From the NCBI RefSeq assembly GCF_014201515.1, contig NZ_JACHEQ010000007.1:62001-126000 (forward strand): a stretch of 64,000 nucleotides of DNA, read 5' to 3'. Under the pieces are notes generated by a model. That model was not told the origin of the DNA and did not search any database. It saw nothing but the letters and a program-made list of their open reading frames with translations. Below, in pieces: positions 8,675-18,624 of this stretch. Each line of letters starts with the position of its first letter. Position 1 is the stretch's first letter. The stretch is from Anoxybacillus mongoliensis. Its GTDB lineage: Bacteria; Bacillota; Bacilli; Bacillales; Anoxybacillaceae. The translations under genes were made by a program, and so were the position numbers.

Positions 8675-8713
8675 GTACTCGTCGATGGAACAAGTCTTTT
8701 GGAGGTTCAAGCA

Positions 8714-9163
8714 ATGAAAAAAGCTCTAGCCACTACCGCTCTCTTTACGTTGTTATGTTTCACGTATTTTGCAAGCCCTTTCAAAACAGAGGCTGCCTTT
8801 TCAGCAAATACGCTCATCGCTGAAGCCCATAAGGTTATTGGTACACCGTATCGTGCAGGAGGAACGACACCAAAAGGATTTGATTGTTCCGGTTTTGTTA
8901 GCTATACATATAAGAAAGTAGGAGTTTCGCTTCCACATTCTTCAAGCGCAATGTATGCAAAAGGAAAGCCCGTTTCTCTTAACCAATTAGCACCAGGAGA
9001 TTTGCTGTTTTTCAAAACATCGAAACATAAAGGAATTTCCCATGTGGCAATCTATATCGGTAATGGCCGCATGATCCATTCGACATCATCCAAAGGTGTT
9101 CAAGTAAACTCTATCCATCAAGCTTATTGGAAACAACGTTTCGTTGGGGCAAAACGATTATAA
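8714..9163 (+). CDS. Secreted NlpC/P60 peptidoglycan endopeptidase
   Basis: The 149-residue protein has a Sec signal peptide (residues 1 to about 28, ending TEA-AFS) and a single NlpC/P60 domain. Catalytic Cys58 lies in KGFDCSGFVSY, the His in ISHVAIYIGNG, and the third polar residue in the following MIHS segment. Such enzymes cut gamma-D-Glu-meso-DAP bonds in cell wall peptides. It has no LysM or SH3 wall-binding module, so it is a minimal form. The ATG is chosen over an upstream TTG because GGAGG (8702-8706) sits eight bases before it. Confidence 0.92.
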   Translation: MKKALATTALFTLLCFTYFASPFKTEAAFSANTLIAEAHKVIGTPYRAGGTTPKGFDCSGFVSYTYKKVGVSLPHSSSAMYAKGKPVSLNQLAPGDLLFFKTSKHKGISHVAIYIGNGRMIHSTSSKGVQVNSIHQAYWKQRFVGAKRL

Positions 9164-9170
9164 TGCGAAG

Positions 9171-9250
9171 GCAAGCACTTCATGCCGAACGTCATTTCGA
9201 CGCGAAGTGCTTGCTCTCGACAAAAAGCAGGGGACATTCCCTGCTTTTTT
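9171..9250 (+). terminator. Double hairpin after the NlpC/P60 gene
   Basis: The first hairpin pairs GCAAGCACTTC (9171-9181) with GAAGTGCTTGC (9204-9214) around a 22-base loop. The second pairs AAAAAGCAGGG (9222-9232) with CCCTGCTTTTTT (9239-9250), a classical intrinsic terminator. The function of the first is unknown. Confidence 0.85.
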
Positions 9251-9329
9251 CATTATTTTTTCATTTCCTCTCTTATTTTTCCGATATATAATGTATGTAG
9301 CATGGGGATGATGGAGGGACATAACATCA

Positions 9330-11456
9330 ATGACAAAAAAAGAGAAGCGAACGGTGACAATAACTGTTTTTGCTTTCATGTGTTTTTTATGTATTTTACT
9401 ATTTAGCTCATCGTTAACAATGACATTTGAACGAAATCATTTTTTATCGGTTCATACATTACTTGAGTTTTTCAGTATTACGGTAGCCATGGCAATCGCG
9501 TTTCAAGGATGGATTTCATTTCCACAAGCTTTGTCACGCCGTCGTTTACGTATCGCGACAACGTTTTTAGTTGTTGCTTTTCTCGATTTATTGCATGCGC
9601 TTACATACAAACAAATGCCAGGCATTATCGTTGCCGATAGTTCCGTTCAGCTTGCAACTTCTTTTTGGCTAGCTGCCCGTATGACGCAAGCCATATTTTT
9701 ATTGCTCGCTTTTCTGCTTCCTGACGGTCCAATTCAAAAAGGTGAAAAACTACTTGGTTTTTTCGTTCCTTTACTATATATGGGATTTGTGTCGATGGGA
9801 ATTGTGTACGTTGCAGATTCGCTCCCTCCGCTTGTCATCGAAGGGGTAGGAACAACCCCATTGAAAAATGGGATAGAATACATCATTACAACGTTGCATC
9901 TTATCACGATCGGTGTACTCATCCGTCACTATAAAGAAAAACGATTAGTGCCGACACTTGATGTTATTGTTGGTTTCGTCTTTTTATTTTTAAGCGAGCT
10001 GATTTTTACGTTGTACCGTAACGTTTATGATGTAATAAACATCTTCGGACATATATATAAAGTGATCGGCTTTTCTTACTTTTTACGTGGCTTATACTTG
10101 GCATCATTTAAAGAACCGTTTCAGGCAAGAGAGCGCGCTGAACAAGCGCTCGCTAAAAGTCGAGAACAGCTAAGAAAACAAGCGTTATTCGATGAACTAA
10201 CGAATTTGCCTAATCGTCGCTATTTTATTAATACACTTCGTGAACGATTGGAAATAGCGAGAGCAAAAAACGAGACGGTGGCGCTTTTTTTCCTTGATTT
10301 AGACAATTTCAAAAACATTAATGATTCACTTGGTCACGCGGCTGGCGATCTTTTGTTGCAATTGGTGGCGAAACGATTAAGCCATTTGCACGATCATTTT
10401 GTCGCTCGCCTTGGGGGTGATGAATTTGCGGTCATTGTTTCTGATGTTCCTTCACTTGAACAAGTAGCACAACAGATGATTGATATACTTGGTGAACCTT
10501 TTTTCGTCCGTCAAAAAGAGCTGTTTATTACAACAAGTCTCGGCATAAGCATATATCCGACGCACGGTGAAGATGAAATGACATTGATTCAACATGCGGA
10601 TATGGCAATGTATGAAGCAAAGAAAAAAGGAAAAAATCAATGGGCGATGTACGATCCAACGTTTGAAAAAGAACGAATGCGAAAATCGCTCATTCGTCAG
10701 CGACTACACGCCGCTTTAGAACAACGCTCCATTTCTGTATATTACCAACCAATTGTCGATATGAAACAACATCGGCTCGTTGGCATAGAAGCACTCGCTC
10801 GCTGGAAAGACGAGGAACTCGGATTCGTTCCGCCAGATGAATTTATTAGTATCGCGGAAGAAGACGGTTTTATTATTCCGCTTGGAGAATATATTTTCCA
10901 AACAGCTGTATTAGATTTAAAACGGCTACATGAACAAGGCATGTCTCACATATATGTAAGCATTAACTTATCACTTCGTCAGTTAAAAAACGAGCAATTC
11001 TTTTCTTTTGTACAACAGCTACTAGAACAAACTTGTCTACAACCACAATATATTGAACTAGAAATTACAGAAAATGTCGCTTTAAGCGATGAAAAACAAG
11101 TCATTGAAACGATCCGGGCACTGAAACGAATAGGCATTCGCATCGCAATTGACGATTTCGGAAGTGGCTACTCATCCATTGCCTATTTACGCCATATTTC
11201 AGTTGACACACTAAAAATTGATAAATCGTTTATTTTTGAAGTCATTACGAACGAACATACCGCAAAATTAACAGAAGCGATTATCGCACTTGCCCATCGT
11301 TTGCAGCTTCACATTGTCGCTGAAGGAGTAGAAACAGATCGACACGTATCGTTTTTACAATCCACTCATTGCGACAAAGCGCAAGGTTATTTATTTAGTC
11401 CACCTGTTCCTTTTGAACAAGTGGTAAAACAGTTACAAACAGCTCATATACGATAA
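9330..11456 (+). CDS. MASE3-GGDEF-EAL cyclic di-GMP enzyme
   Basis: This 708-residue membrane protein carries both cyclic-di-GMP synthesis and breakdown domains. Residues 1-265 hold about eight helices of the MASE3 sensor type. A short coiled linker leads to a GGDEF domain (about 290-450) with an intact active motif RLGGDEFAVIV. The EAL domain (about 455-705) has GIEALARW and the metal-binding DFGSGYSS. Because both motifs are intact it may be bifunctional; net direction cannot be told. The start has GGAGGG upstream with longish spacing. A remnant of another c-di-GMP gene (HD-GYP) follows directly. Confidence 0.93.
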   Translation: MTKKEKRTVTITVFAFMCFLCILLFSSSLTMTFERNHFLSVHTLLEFFSITVAMAIAFQGWISFPQALSRRRLRIATTFLVVAFLDLLHALTYKQMPGIIVADSSVQLATSFWLAARMTQAIFLLLAFLLPDGPIQKGEKLLGFFVPLLYMGFVSMGIVYVADSLPPLVIEGVGTTPLKNGIEYIITTLHLITIGVLIRHYKEKRLVPTLDVIVGFVFLFLSELIFTLYRNVYDVINIFGHIYKVIGFSYFLRGLYLASFKEPFQARERAEQALAKSREQLRKQALFDELTNLPNRRYFINTLRERLEIARAKNETVALFFLDLDNFKNINDSLGHAAGDLLLQLVAKRLSHLHDHFVARLGGDEFAVIVSDVPSLEQVAQQMIDILGEPFFVRQKELFITTSLGISIYPTHGEDEMTLIQHADMAMYEAKKKGKNQWAMYDPTFEKERMRKSLIRQRLHAALEQRSISVYYQPIVDMKQHRLVGIEALARWKDEELGFVPPDEFISIAEEDGFIIPLGEYIFQTAVLDLKRLHEQGMSHIYVSINLSLRQLKNEQFFSFVQQLLEQTCLQPQYIELEITENVALSDEKQVIETIRALKRIGIRIAIDDFGSGYSSIAYLRHISVDTLKIDKSFIFEVITNEHTAKLTEAIIALAHRLQLHIVAEGVETDRHVSFLQSTHCDKAQGYLFSPPVPFEQVVKQLQTAHIR

Positions 11457-11472
11457 GGGGAGTACTTGGGGG

Positions 11473-11708
11473 ATGAAACATATACAAGTAACAGACCAAA
11501 AGCGACTACAACAGTTAAGTTACACGGGGGTAACAGAAGGAAAGCTACAATCAATTTATATCATTAGAAACTAACAGATGCGTTTCCACCAGAGAAAGTA
11601 AAAGAAATTTTGCTCGATGGCCGAGGAAAACAATTTGATCCAAAATTGATTGACTTATTTCTGACGATGTGGAATGACTTCCTCGAAACAAGAGAACAGT
11701 TGTCATAG
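11473..11708 (+). pseudogene. Remnant of a signalling gene with HD-GYP tail
   Basis: An ATG frame at 11473-11574 gives MKHIQVTDQKRLQQLSYTGV and continues to a stop after 33 residues, resembling the start of a globin-coupled or similar sensor. A different frame then reads to TAG 11706-11708 and gives FPPEKVKEILLDGRGKQFD, LIDLFLTMWNDFLE, which matches the C-terminal tail of HD-GYP domains. The middle, including all catalytic residues, is missing. This looks like a gene reduced by an internal deletion plus a frame change. The ribosome site GGGGGATG is still visible. Confidence 0.6.
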
Positions 11709-11719
11709 TACTAAATGAA

Positions 11720-11748
11720 AAAGCACCTCCAACTTCTCGAGGTGCTTT
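11720..11748. terminator. Bidirectional terminator
   Basis: AAAGCACCTC and GAGGTGCTTT form a 10-bp stem. It separates the pseudogene on + from the MCP gene on -. Confidence 0.85.
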
Positions 11749-11755
11749 CTACGTT

Positions 11756-13237
11756 TTATACTATTTGTTGTTGAATGACTGCAGCGCGTTGGGCTGTTTC
11801 TGTTACATATGCTGCCATTTTTTCATTCGCATCTTTTAAATGTTCAACTGTCGCACTTACTTCTTCAAGCGATGCGCTCGACTGCTGAATAAAGACAGAA
11901 AAATCGCTAATGGAACGATCCATCTTCTCCCCTTGCTTCTCTAGCTTTTCGCTAATGATAAAAAAGTAAGATAATTGTTCTTGCAAATGATTTAACGACT
12001 GATACAATTTTTCAAAATACACATTCACTTCATCCGTTAACGTCTCATTTCTCGTTAATTGTTCACTCGTTTCATTCATTCTCTCTAACAGTTCATTGTT
12101 GCTTTCATTGACTTCCGCTAAATTACGAACGATGTGTTGTGTCGTTTCTTCCGTCAATACAGCCAATTTGCGAATTTCTTCAGCAACAACCGCAAATCCT
12201 TTCCCATACTCTCCTGCTCGCGCTGCCTCAATCGTTGCATTTAAAGCTAATAAATTCGTCTGATTTGTAATTTGTTTAATTTGTTTCGTTAACTCATTTG
12301 TATTGGCAATTTTACTTGTTAACGCATGTAATGTTGCTTTTGTAGCATGAATCGCGTCATGAAATTGTTCTGTATGTGTCAATAAAAGATGCATTTTTTG
12401 CATACCCGCTTGTGCCATTTCACTCGATTGTGATGAGTGCTCTTTTAATTGTTTAGAAGTCTCATAAATCTGCTCACTCATTGCTTTCGCTTCCGCTACT
12501 TCATCATGAATATCAATGACTTGTTCGCTTTGCGCTTGACCTGCTACCGCTGCTTGCCGAATCGCTTCTTTCATTTCTTCTTGTGCTTGTACATTTTGAA
12601 GTACTTGTTGATGAATATGTTCAACATTTTCAATAATATGCTTTAACTGGTTTTCAAGTTCATGTCTTCTTGCCATTTGCTTTTCTTTTTCGGCATGCGT
12701 CTGTCCTACATGTTCAACGAGTTGATGGAATTGTTTGCGACTTAAATGTAATAACACAGAAAGGGCGATACCAATCATCACATAAACAATAAAAACCGTA
12801 TGTCCTGTTTTTTGAAATACTTGCTGAAAAGAAGAAGGAACAAGCGCACCGACAACTAAAATGATAATTCCAAGCAGAAGTCCTGTTACAAACAACGTGC
12901 GATTTAAATGTAACACGGATAACACAACTAAACAAAAAGCGAGCGCAATCGTTCCTAAACTCCCCCCTGTCGTAAATAAACTACCTAATGTCGCAAAAAA
13001 TAATATAAAAATAATAAAATATGGGTAGATATGTTCGTATTTTTTTATCTTTTTTAACGCCATATACACGAGGGCATTTAGCACAAGACTTCCACCATAA
13101 ATGGCAATCTTCTCAACTTTCTCTCCAATAAAAATAAGTCCGATCACACCTGTTATTGCGCTAAATGTGTAAATAAGGAACAAGAAAAAATTTTTCCTTC
13201 GCATTTCTTCCATTTTGAGTTGCCCAATAAAATCCAA
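11756..13237 (-). CDS. Methyl-accepting chemotaxis protein with polytopic N-terminus
   Basis: This 493-residue chemoreceptor has no large extracellular ligand domain. Residues 15-170 hold about six membrane helices, followed directly by the cytoplasmic four-helix signalling rod. The CheA/CheW-binding hairpin tip [20 protein letters not shown] lies near residue 355, with flanking Gln/Glu-rich adaptation helices. I see no HAMP domain. The layout suggests sensing within the membrane or of energy state. TTG is taken as start because GGGGGAGG lies five bases upstream; ATG at codon 9 is possible. It is monocistronic. Confidence 0.9.
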   Translation of the reverse strand: MDFIGQLKMEEMRRKNFFLFLIYTFSAITGVIGLIFIGEKVEKIAIYGGSLVLNALVYMALKKIKKYEHIYPYFIIFILFFATLGSLFTTGGSLGTIALAFCLVVLSVLHLNRTLFVTGLLLGIIILVVGALVPSSFQQVFQKTGHTVFIVYVMIGIALSVLLHLSRKQFHQLVEHVGQTHAEKEKQMARRHELENQLKHIIENVEHIHQQVLQNVQAQEEMKEAIRQAAVAGQAQSEQVIDIHDEVAEAKAMSEQIYETSKQLKEHSSQSSEMAQAGMQKMHLLLTHTEQFHDAIHATKATLHALTSKIANTNELTKQIKQITNQTNLLALNATIEAARAGEYGKGFAVVAEEIRKLAVLTEETTQHIVRNLAEVNESNNELLERMNETSEQLTRNETLTDEVNVYFEKLYQSLNHLQEQLSYFFIISEKLEKQGEKMDRSISDFSVFIQQSSASLEEVSATVEHLKDANEKMAAYVTETAQRAAVIQQQIV

Positions 13238-13332
13238 TCAAACCTCCCCCTTTTCCTTTTTCCTATACTATATCAAAAAAATAAGAATTTAGTAAATAAT
13301 ATTCTGAAAATTAAAGATGTATTCATATAAAA

Positions 13333-13355
13333 AACACCGCGTCAATAGCGGTGTT
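13333..13355 (-). terminator. Terminator of nos
   Basis: On the minus strand AACACCGC and GCGGTGTT form an 8-bp stem followed by a T-run. It overlaps the stop codon of nos. Confidence 0.8.
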
Positions 13356-14439
13356 ACTCATATGGACGTTGTTGATAAAAATAATTTGGTTTGACGATTG
13401 TATTATCATAATATTGATGGAAAATGTGCGTCGTTGCAGGAGAAAGTGGGGGAATGAGCCACGTCCAACTGCCTGTTACTTTCCTTCCTGCTTCTTGCTC
13501 TTGCTGTTCGAACCGCTTAAACTGCTGTGCGGCGGTATGATGATCGACAATACTTACCCCTGCTTTTTTATACGAATATAAAACGGCGATATTTAATTCA
13601 ATAAGCGCTTGATCTTTCCATAATGTACTATTTCTTGACGTATCAAGTCCCATGCATGAAGCAATTTTCGGAAGCATGTTATAGCGGTAATCATCGGCGA
13701 AATTGCGCGCACCAATTTCCGTTCCCATGTACCAACCGTTAAACGGGGCAGCTGTATACTGTATACCTCCAATTTCTAAACACATATCTGAAATAATTGG
13801 AACAGCATACCATTTTAACTGTAAATCGCGAAACCATGAAAACGTCGGATGTTCAATCGGCACTTCAAGCACAATATCTTTTGGAATCGGAAACAACTTC
13901 GGCTTGCGCCCACCGACTTGAATAACGAGAGGTAAAATGTCAAAATGCGTTCGTTCCCCTCTCCACCCGAGTTGCTCACATGCTTTCGTAAACGAGATAG
14001 ACGATGAGTCCCCGATTATTCCATGCTCTGTTTCATAACCTGCATAGCGAATTAACTGATGATTCCAGATGCGTACCCGCTCAGGACGAAAAATAGTAAT
14101 GGTCGGACGAATTTTCCCACTGTTTGTCGCAAATTCAATGTGATAAAACAGTCGCTCAGCGATATCCTCTTCCCGCTCAATCATACGCGCATCAAACACA
14201 TGAAGCGTTTGCCAAAATAGACGCCCGATACAACGATTGCTGTTGCGCCATGCCATACGCGCTCCGTGCTCAAGTTCTTCATACGTATGTTCATACGTCC
14301 CCGTTTGTTCAATTTCTCGCTTCACTTGTTGCAACCGCTCATATATTTCATCATCGTTTTTTCCTAGTTCTGTATAACATAAAGTGATAAATTGTTCTGC
14401 CTCTGTCCATAATGCTGTCAACGTTAGTCCCCCCGCCAT
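13354..14439 (-). CDS. nos: Nitric oxide synthase, oxygenase domain only
   Basis: Bacterial NOS converts L-arginine to citrulline and NO; in Bacillus the NO protects against oxidative stress. The 361-residue protein is the oxygenase domain alone, so electrons must come from a separate flavodoxin or reductase. The heme thiolate is Cys70 in [10 protein letters not shown]. The substrate-site segments [15 protein letters not shown] and [13 protein letters not shown] are present, as is the pterin-side SWTWLIPP. The displayed ATG start has no clear ribosome site. A TTG at 14419-14421 follows GGCGGGGGGA at good spacing and may be the true start (355 residues). Confidence 0.96.
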   Translation of the reverse strand: MAGGLTLTALWTEAEQFITLCYTELGKNDDEIYERLQQVKREIEQTGTYEHTYEELEHGARMAWRNSNRCIGRLFWQTLHVFDARMIEREEDIAERLFYHIEFATNSGKIRPTITIFRPERVRIWNHQLIRYAGYETEHGIIGDSSSISFTKACEQLGWRGERTHFDILPLVIQVGGRKPKLFPIPKDIVLEVPIEHPTFSWFRDLQLKWYAVPIISDMCLEIGGIQYTAAPFNGWYMGTEIGARNFADDYRYNMLPKIASCMGLDTSRNSTLWKDQALIELNIAVLYSYKKAGVSIVDHHTAAQQFKRFEQQEQEAGRKVTGSWTWLIPPLSPATTHIFHQYYDNTIVKPNYFYQQRPYE

Positions 14440-14641
14440 CTTGTCTGTTTATACAATACACCATCTAGCAACAAAATCACAACAAAGAGTATATTCCACC
14501 TCTTGAGCCTATTGTGTATAATAAAATACAGGAAACAGTCTTTATCCGCATTACCACACATTCTAAACACCTCTTCCTAGCACCGTACATGCCTGTCACC
14601 TGTTTCCCTTTCTACACTTCTAAACGAAAGGAGGTTCACCC

Positions 14642-14989
14642 ATGGAGCATACGTTGCGACAAATTTTAGACAAGCTTAACAAAATGGAAGCTAACATGGC
14701 GACGAAGCAAGAGCTTGCAGAAATCAAAGCAGAACTTGAGGAAGTCAAAGCTAGTATGGTAACAAAACAAGAATTTGAGGAAGTCAAGGGCAATATGGCA
14801 ACAAAACAAGAACTTCAAGAAGTTAAAGCCAATATGGCGACAAAGCAAGCCGTGCTTGAAACAAATGAAATCGTCAAAAAACTAGAAAGTAAAATTGACA
14901 GTCATGAAAAGCTTTTAACTCTTCTTTCGCATCGTTCACTCGAGCATGAAGCAGCTATTTCTAGCATTCGTTTCCTTTTAGCAAAATAA
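14642..14989 (+). CDS. Short repeat coiled-coil protein (family member 1)
   Basis: The 115-residue protein is almost entirely charged and helical, with about four copies of a 13-14-residue unit MATKQELxEVKA between residues 18 and 80. It begins with an LxxIL-type stretch like the two other heptad-repeat proteins in this window (45892 and 51766). There is no signal peptide or membrane helix. The start has AAAGGAGGTTCACC upstream, a very strong site. Function is unknown; a structural or oligomerising role is only a guess. A terminator follows immediately. Confidence 0.8.
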   Translation: MEHTLRQILDKLNKMEANMATKQELAEIKAELEEVKASMVTKQEFEEVKGNMATKQELQEVKANMATKQAVLETNEIVKKLESKIDSHEKLLTLLSHRSLEHEAAISSIRFLLAK

Positions 14990-15013
14990 ATGAGGGGACT
15001 CCCCTCGTTTATT
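14985..15013. terminator. Bidirectional terminator
   Basis: AATAAATGAGGGG pairs with CCCCTCGTTTATT across a three-base loop. It serves the coiled-coil gene on + and the anti-sigma-like gene on -, and overlaps both stops. Confidence 0.85.
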
Positions 15014-16166
15014 CAATGTGACTTAATACATATTCGTCTCCTTTTCGAACAATGACGACATAAAATACATTTATTTGTTCATTAGTACGCGCATTCATCA
15101 CAGTCACTTTCACTTTGACTTCCTCTTTTTTACTTGCTTCATTCGGTTCCCAATAAACGATCGATGGCTCAACGTTCACTCGTTCTCTATTTAAAAACAG
15201 TACTTTCGGTCCTTCATATCCTTCCATGCCTTCGATCTGTCCGCTATCAGGTGGCATGGATTCAGCAATGATTTGTTCATCAGACGATACAGGCTGCTCC
15301 GCTCCGTAAATAGTTGTCGCATCATCAGCCATTTTGTCCGTAAATAACGTGCCATCGCTAGCTTCCATCGAGAAATTTACCTGTTCGTTTCCTGCATACA
15401 TCGGATATATGTGCAGTCCTTGACGACCTGTTCTTGTTGAGACAAGTCCGTTATGAGCACTATACAGAGAAAAGCGCGGGTCTTTTTCCCATGTCAATTT
15501 CACATCTTTACTTTCGCTCGTTTCAGTCGGTTTCATCTCAATATATGTGTGAAAGTTCAACAACTTTTGATCGACAACGTCAAATTCAATGTAACCTGTT
15601 AAATGAGCTGCATCAGCGTAATACGTACGCACAATGCGATACTTCCCATTTTCTAATGGTTGATTTAACAATGAAAGATCAATCATATCTTTCACAGTCT
15701 GTCCTTTATCAATTAACGCAAGCATTTCGATAAATGCGAGATCATTCGTTAACGTTGTTGGCTGCCATGTTTGCTTTGTCTCATCATATCGCTCGATTGT
15801 ATATGCATACCCAAATGAAATGACAGCATCACTTTTATTCGTTACCGAGAAAGTTAGTTTTCGAGTGTTTGCATCATATGTGACATCATGAATAGTTAGA
15901 TTTGAGTCGGCTACTTCCATTTTTAACATATCCTCTCCTTGCATGTTCTCTCTCATGATTCCCTCTTTCTCTTTAGTCGGGATTGTCGGATGCAAGCTAA
16001 TTGCCAATAATACACTTGCCGCAGCAACGGCAACGTATGCAGGACGAAATGACTTTCGCTTCGGTTGTTTTTCTCTTTTTTCAATCTGGGCGATCACTTT
16101 ATTTTTCAATTCTTGTGTCACGACAATTTGTTCCATCTCTTTTTTATATCGCTTACGCAAAATCAT
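15009..16166 (-). CDS. Putative membrane-anchored anti-sigma factor (DUF4179-like)
   Basis: The 385-residue protein has a short cytosolic N-terminus (1-42), one membrane helix (about 43-60) and a large extracellular part with beta-sandwich-like segments (for example GKYRIVRTYY and NARTNEQINVFYVVIV). The gene overlaps the upstream ECF sigma gene by 14 bases, the classical sigma/anti-sigma arrangement. The N-terminal part is too short for a zinc-finger anti-sigma domain and has no HxxxCxxC motif, so the anti-sigma role is inferred from context. It may sense an envelope signal. Confidence 0.7.
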   Translation of the reverse strand: MILRKRYKKEMEQIVVTQELKNKVIAQIEKREKQPKRKSFRPAYVAVAAASVLLAISLHPTIPTKEKEGIMRENMQGEDMLKMEVADSNLTIHDVTYDANTRKLTFSVTNKSDAVISFGYAYTIERYDETKQTWQPTTLTNDLAFIEMLALIDKGQTVKDMIDLSLLNQPLENGKYRIVRTYYADAAHLTGYIEFDVVDQKLLNFHTYIEMKPTETSESKDVKLTWEKDPRFSLYSAHNGLVSTRTGRQGLHIYPMYAGNEQVNFSMEASDGTLFTDKMADDATTIYGAEQPVSSDEQIIAESMPPDSGQIEGMEGYEGPKVLFLNRERVNVEPSIVYWEPNEASKKEEVKVKVTVMNARTNEQINVFYVVIVRKGDEYVLSHIE

Positions 16167-16638
16167 AATCCCCTTTCAATTTGTTTTTTAACATTTCTCG
16201 CGCACGAGAAAGCAACGAACGAACCGTACTTTCACGCTTTTTCAACAAATGGGCGATTTCCTTTGTTTGATATCCTTCATAATAAAATAAATGAATAACT
16301 TCTCTATATTTCATCGGAAGCGATGTCACTGCTGATATGACTTCAAAGCTATCGTTGTTATCAATATAAGGAGAATGAGCCCCATCTTCATATGCATCCA
16401 TTTTTCGATATACGAACGATTTCAGTTTGTTTTTGCATATATTAATAGTAACGCGAATCAACCACGCCTTCATATGCGCTTCGCTTTGTATCCGATCCAT
16501 ATGTTCATATAACTTAATAAATACATCTTGAAAGACATCTTCTGCATCGTGTTCATTCCTCATATACATATACGCGAGGCGTAACACCATATTCCCATAT
16601 TCATCCATAGCACGCTGGATTTGCTCTTTTGTGCACAA
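16153..16638 (-). CDS. ECF-type RNA polymerase sigma factor
   Basis: This 161-residue sigma-70 family protein has region 2 (about residues 15-75, with MRNEHDAEDVFQDVFIKLYEH) and region 4 (about 100-155, with LPMKYREVIHLFYYEGYQTKEIAHLL and the helix-turn-helix after it). It lacks regions 1.1 and 3, as ECF factors do. The start is TTG, placed eight bases after AAAGGAGG. It is co-transcribed with the putative anti-sigma factor. Target promoters cannot be inferred here; no obvious AAC-type autoregulatory promoter was found with certainty. Confidence 0.92.
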   Translation of the reverse strand: MCTKEQIQRAMDEYGNMVLRLAYMYMRNEHDAEDVFQDVFIKLYEHMDRIQSEAHMKAWLIRVTINICKNKLKSFVYRKMDAYEDGAHSPYIDNNDSFEVISAVTSLPMKYREVIHLFYYEGYQTKEIAHLLKKRESTVRSLLSRAREMLKNKLKGDYDFA

Positions 16639-16720
16639 AGAAACGACCTCCTTTCACTTCATATACAATTGAATCAATAAAAATGTTGCAACCGATCGAA
16701 ACTTTTTATCCTAAGTATAC

Positions 16721-16755
16721 AAAAAGACAGCAGATCATGCTCCCGCTGTCTTTTT
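16721..16755. terminator. Terminator of the peroxiredoxin gene
   Basis: AAAAAGACAGC and GCTGTCTTTTT form an 11-bp stem with T-runs on both strands. The stop codon region of the peroxiredoxin gene touches it. Confidence 0.85.
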
Positions 16756-17398
16756 ATGCTTGTTTCGTACAAAACCACCAATCAAAACAATTGATTTCCC
16801 CTTGTTTCGCTTTATTTAATCGTTCTTCTGCTTGTTGAATTGTGCGCGGCGGCGGCATAATGAGGCGATCTCCTACTAACTCGTTATGCGGCCAATTCGC
16901 TGGTGTTGCTGCTTTATATGCATCGGCTGTCTGCAACGTTTTTACTGCTCGTACAATTTCGTATATATTTCTTCCGACCGATTCAGGGTACGTCAACATA
17001 AGACGAATCGTTCCCTCGTGGTCAACAATATATACACTGCGCACCGTTCTTGTCCCTTTCGTTGGATGAATCATCCCAAGTTGCTTTGCTACATGACCAA
17101 GTTCATCTGCAATAATCGGAAACGAAATGCGAACACGAAGCTTTTCACGAATCCACTCAATCCATTTCATATGGGAAAACACTTGTTCAACTGACAGGCC
17201 GATTAACTCTGTATTCATCTCGTCAAATTGTGGCTCCATTTTCTCAAAGGCCACAAACTCTGTCGTGCAAACTGGGGTAAAATCAGCTGGGTGACTAAAG
17301 AGGACAAACCAGCGTCCAGCATAATCATCTGGTAATGTAATCGTTCCAACGGTCGTCGCCACCGTCATCGTTGGAAAGCGATCCGAAATAAATAGCAT
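16754..17398 (-). CDS. Prx6-type peroxiredoxin with C-terminal Cys pair
   Basis: This 214-residue thiol peroxidase reduces H2O2 and organic hydroperoxides. The peroxidatic Cys sits in [11 protein letters not shown], and the long C-terminal extension ([19 protein letters not shown]) is typical of the Prx6/archaeal group. The tail ends with [14 protein letters not shown], two cysteines six apart, as in the two-Cys archaeal thioredoxin peroxidases, so a resolving Cys is likely. The ATG at 17396-17398 is chosen because GGAGGGATGGTT precedes it. The gene is divergent from an Fe-S protein operon. Confidence 0.92.
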   Translation of the reverse strand: MLFISDRFPTMTVATTVGTITLPDDYAGRWFVLFSHPADFTPVCTTEFVAFEKMEPQFDEMNTELIGLSVEQVFSHMKWIEWIREKLRVRISFPIIADELGHVAKQLGMIHPTKGTRTVRSVYIVDHEGTIRLMLTYPESVGRNIYEIVRAVKTLQTADAYKAATPANWPHNELVGDRLIMPPPRTIQQAEERLNKAKQGEINCFDWWFCTKQA

Positions 17399-17467
17399 AA
17401 CCATCCCTCCATACATTTTACCGTTTCAGCTTATGCATCTCCCCATAGGCACGAACATTGTCCTCAC

Positions 17468-17490
17468 TTTGTCACAATTTTGTCACAAAC
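17468..17490 (+). promoter_or_regulatory. Direct TTGTGACAAA-type repeats (ResD/Rex half-site-like)
   Basis: The minus strand reads two TTGTGACAAA units 11 bases apart (TTTGTCACAA and TTGTCACAAA on +), one helical turn. They lie between the divergent peroxiredoxin and Fe-S genes and resemble ResD or Rex half-sites. Function is inference. Confidence 0.35.
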
Positions 17491-17571
17491 AAAAATACAT
17501 TTCATCTTTTCAAAGCGTTTCATTTTAATTAAAATACCCATAGATGTATGTGTATAGGGAGGGATATCTCT

Positions 17572-18624
17572 ATGAGTGAAAAAATTAGTCGACGGACATT
17601 TTTAAAACGTTCAACAGTTGCTGGTGCAACAGCTGGGATGTTGCTTGCGACAAAAACACCGGGATACGCACAAACTGACAAATCAGACGAAAACACGTTA
17701 ATCGGCTCACTTATTGACTTAACAAAATGTGATGGTTGCGCAGCTTATGACACACCATTATGTGTGACAGCTTGTAGACAAAAAAATGAACACCGTTTCC
17801 CACAGCCACAAAAACCAATCAAAAATTATTGGCCACAGAAAAAGCATGAAGACTGGTCCAACGAAAAAGACCGCACCGATCGCCTCACTCCTTACAACTG
17901 GACATACGTTGAAAAAGTGCAAGTAAATTGGAACGGTAAAACAAAAGATGTGGCTATACCAAGAAGATGTATGCATTGTCTTGATGCACCGTGTCAAAAA
18001 CTTTGTCCATTTGGAGTCATCGAAAAAACAAAACATGGAGCGGTGAAAATTGATGAAAACTTCTGCATGGGTGGAGCAAAATGTCGCGCTGTTTGCCCTT
18101 GGGACATTCCACAACGTCAAGCAGGTGTTGGTTTATATATGAAGCTCGTTCCAGAATTAGCTGGAGGCGGTGTCATGTATAAATGCGACATGTGTGCAGA
18201 TTTACTTGAAGAAGGAAAAAGCCCAGCCTGTGAAACTGCCTGTCCGAAAGGAGCAATTGAATTCGGCCCGTACGAACAAATTCGCAAAAAAGCGTACGAA
18301 CGTGCAAAAGAAATTGATGGGTTTATTTATGGGGATGTTGAAAATAGTGGAACGTTAACACTTTACGTTTCAGATGTACCATTTGATAAAATTGATGAGG
18401 CGATTGAAGCAAAGAAAAAAGAAGAAAATGATACCCGCTTTGGTCGTCCGCATATGAAGCCTGAAGTTGAAAATATGTTAGAAACGACACACGGATACAT
18501 GCTCGCCACGCTCATCGCTCCAATCGCTGGTGCAGCAGCCGCAGGCATTACTGCTTACAAAGTATTATCGGGGCAGAAGAAAAAGGAAGGGAAAAAACAA
18601 CATGAGTCAAAAGAAGAAAAATAA
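17572..18624 (+). CDS. TAT-exported 4Fe-4S electron-transfer subunit (FdhB/HybA-like)
   Basis: The 350-residue protein begins with a twin-arginine signal (SRRTFLKR, residues 6-13, then a hydrophobic stretch). Four ferredoxin-type Cys clusters follow: CDGCAAYDTPLCVTAC, CMHCLDAPCQKLC, CMGGAKCRAVC and CDMCADLL...CETAC. This is the pattern of the beta subunit of formate dehydrogenase, hydrogenase-2 or polysulfide-reductase-like enzymes. A C-terminal membrane helix (about 308-330) anchors it. The ATG at 17572 has AGGGAGGG upstream. Its stop overlaps the next gene. No molybdopterin or hydrogenase catalytic gene is nearby. Confidence 0.88.
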   Translation: MSEKISRRTFLKRSTVAGATAGMLLATKTPGYAQTDKSDENTLIGSLIDLTKCDGCAAYDTPLCVTACRQKNEHRFPQPQKPIKNYWPQKKHEDWSNEKDRTDRLTPYNWTYVEKVQVNWNGKTKDVAIPRRCMHCLDAPCQKLCPFGVIEKTKHGAVKIDENFCMGGAKCRAVCPWDIPQRQAGVGLYMKLVPELAGGGVMYKCDMCADLLEEGKSPACETACPKGAIEFGPYEQIRKKAYERAKEIDGFIYGDVENSGTLTLYVSDVPFDKIDEAIEAKKKEENDTRFGRPHMKPEVENMLETTHGYMLATLIAPIAGAAAAGITAYKVLSGQKKKEGKKQHESKEEK

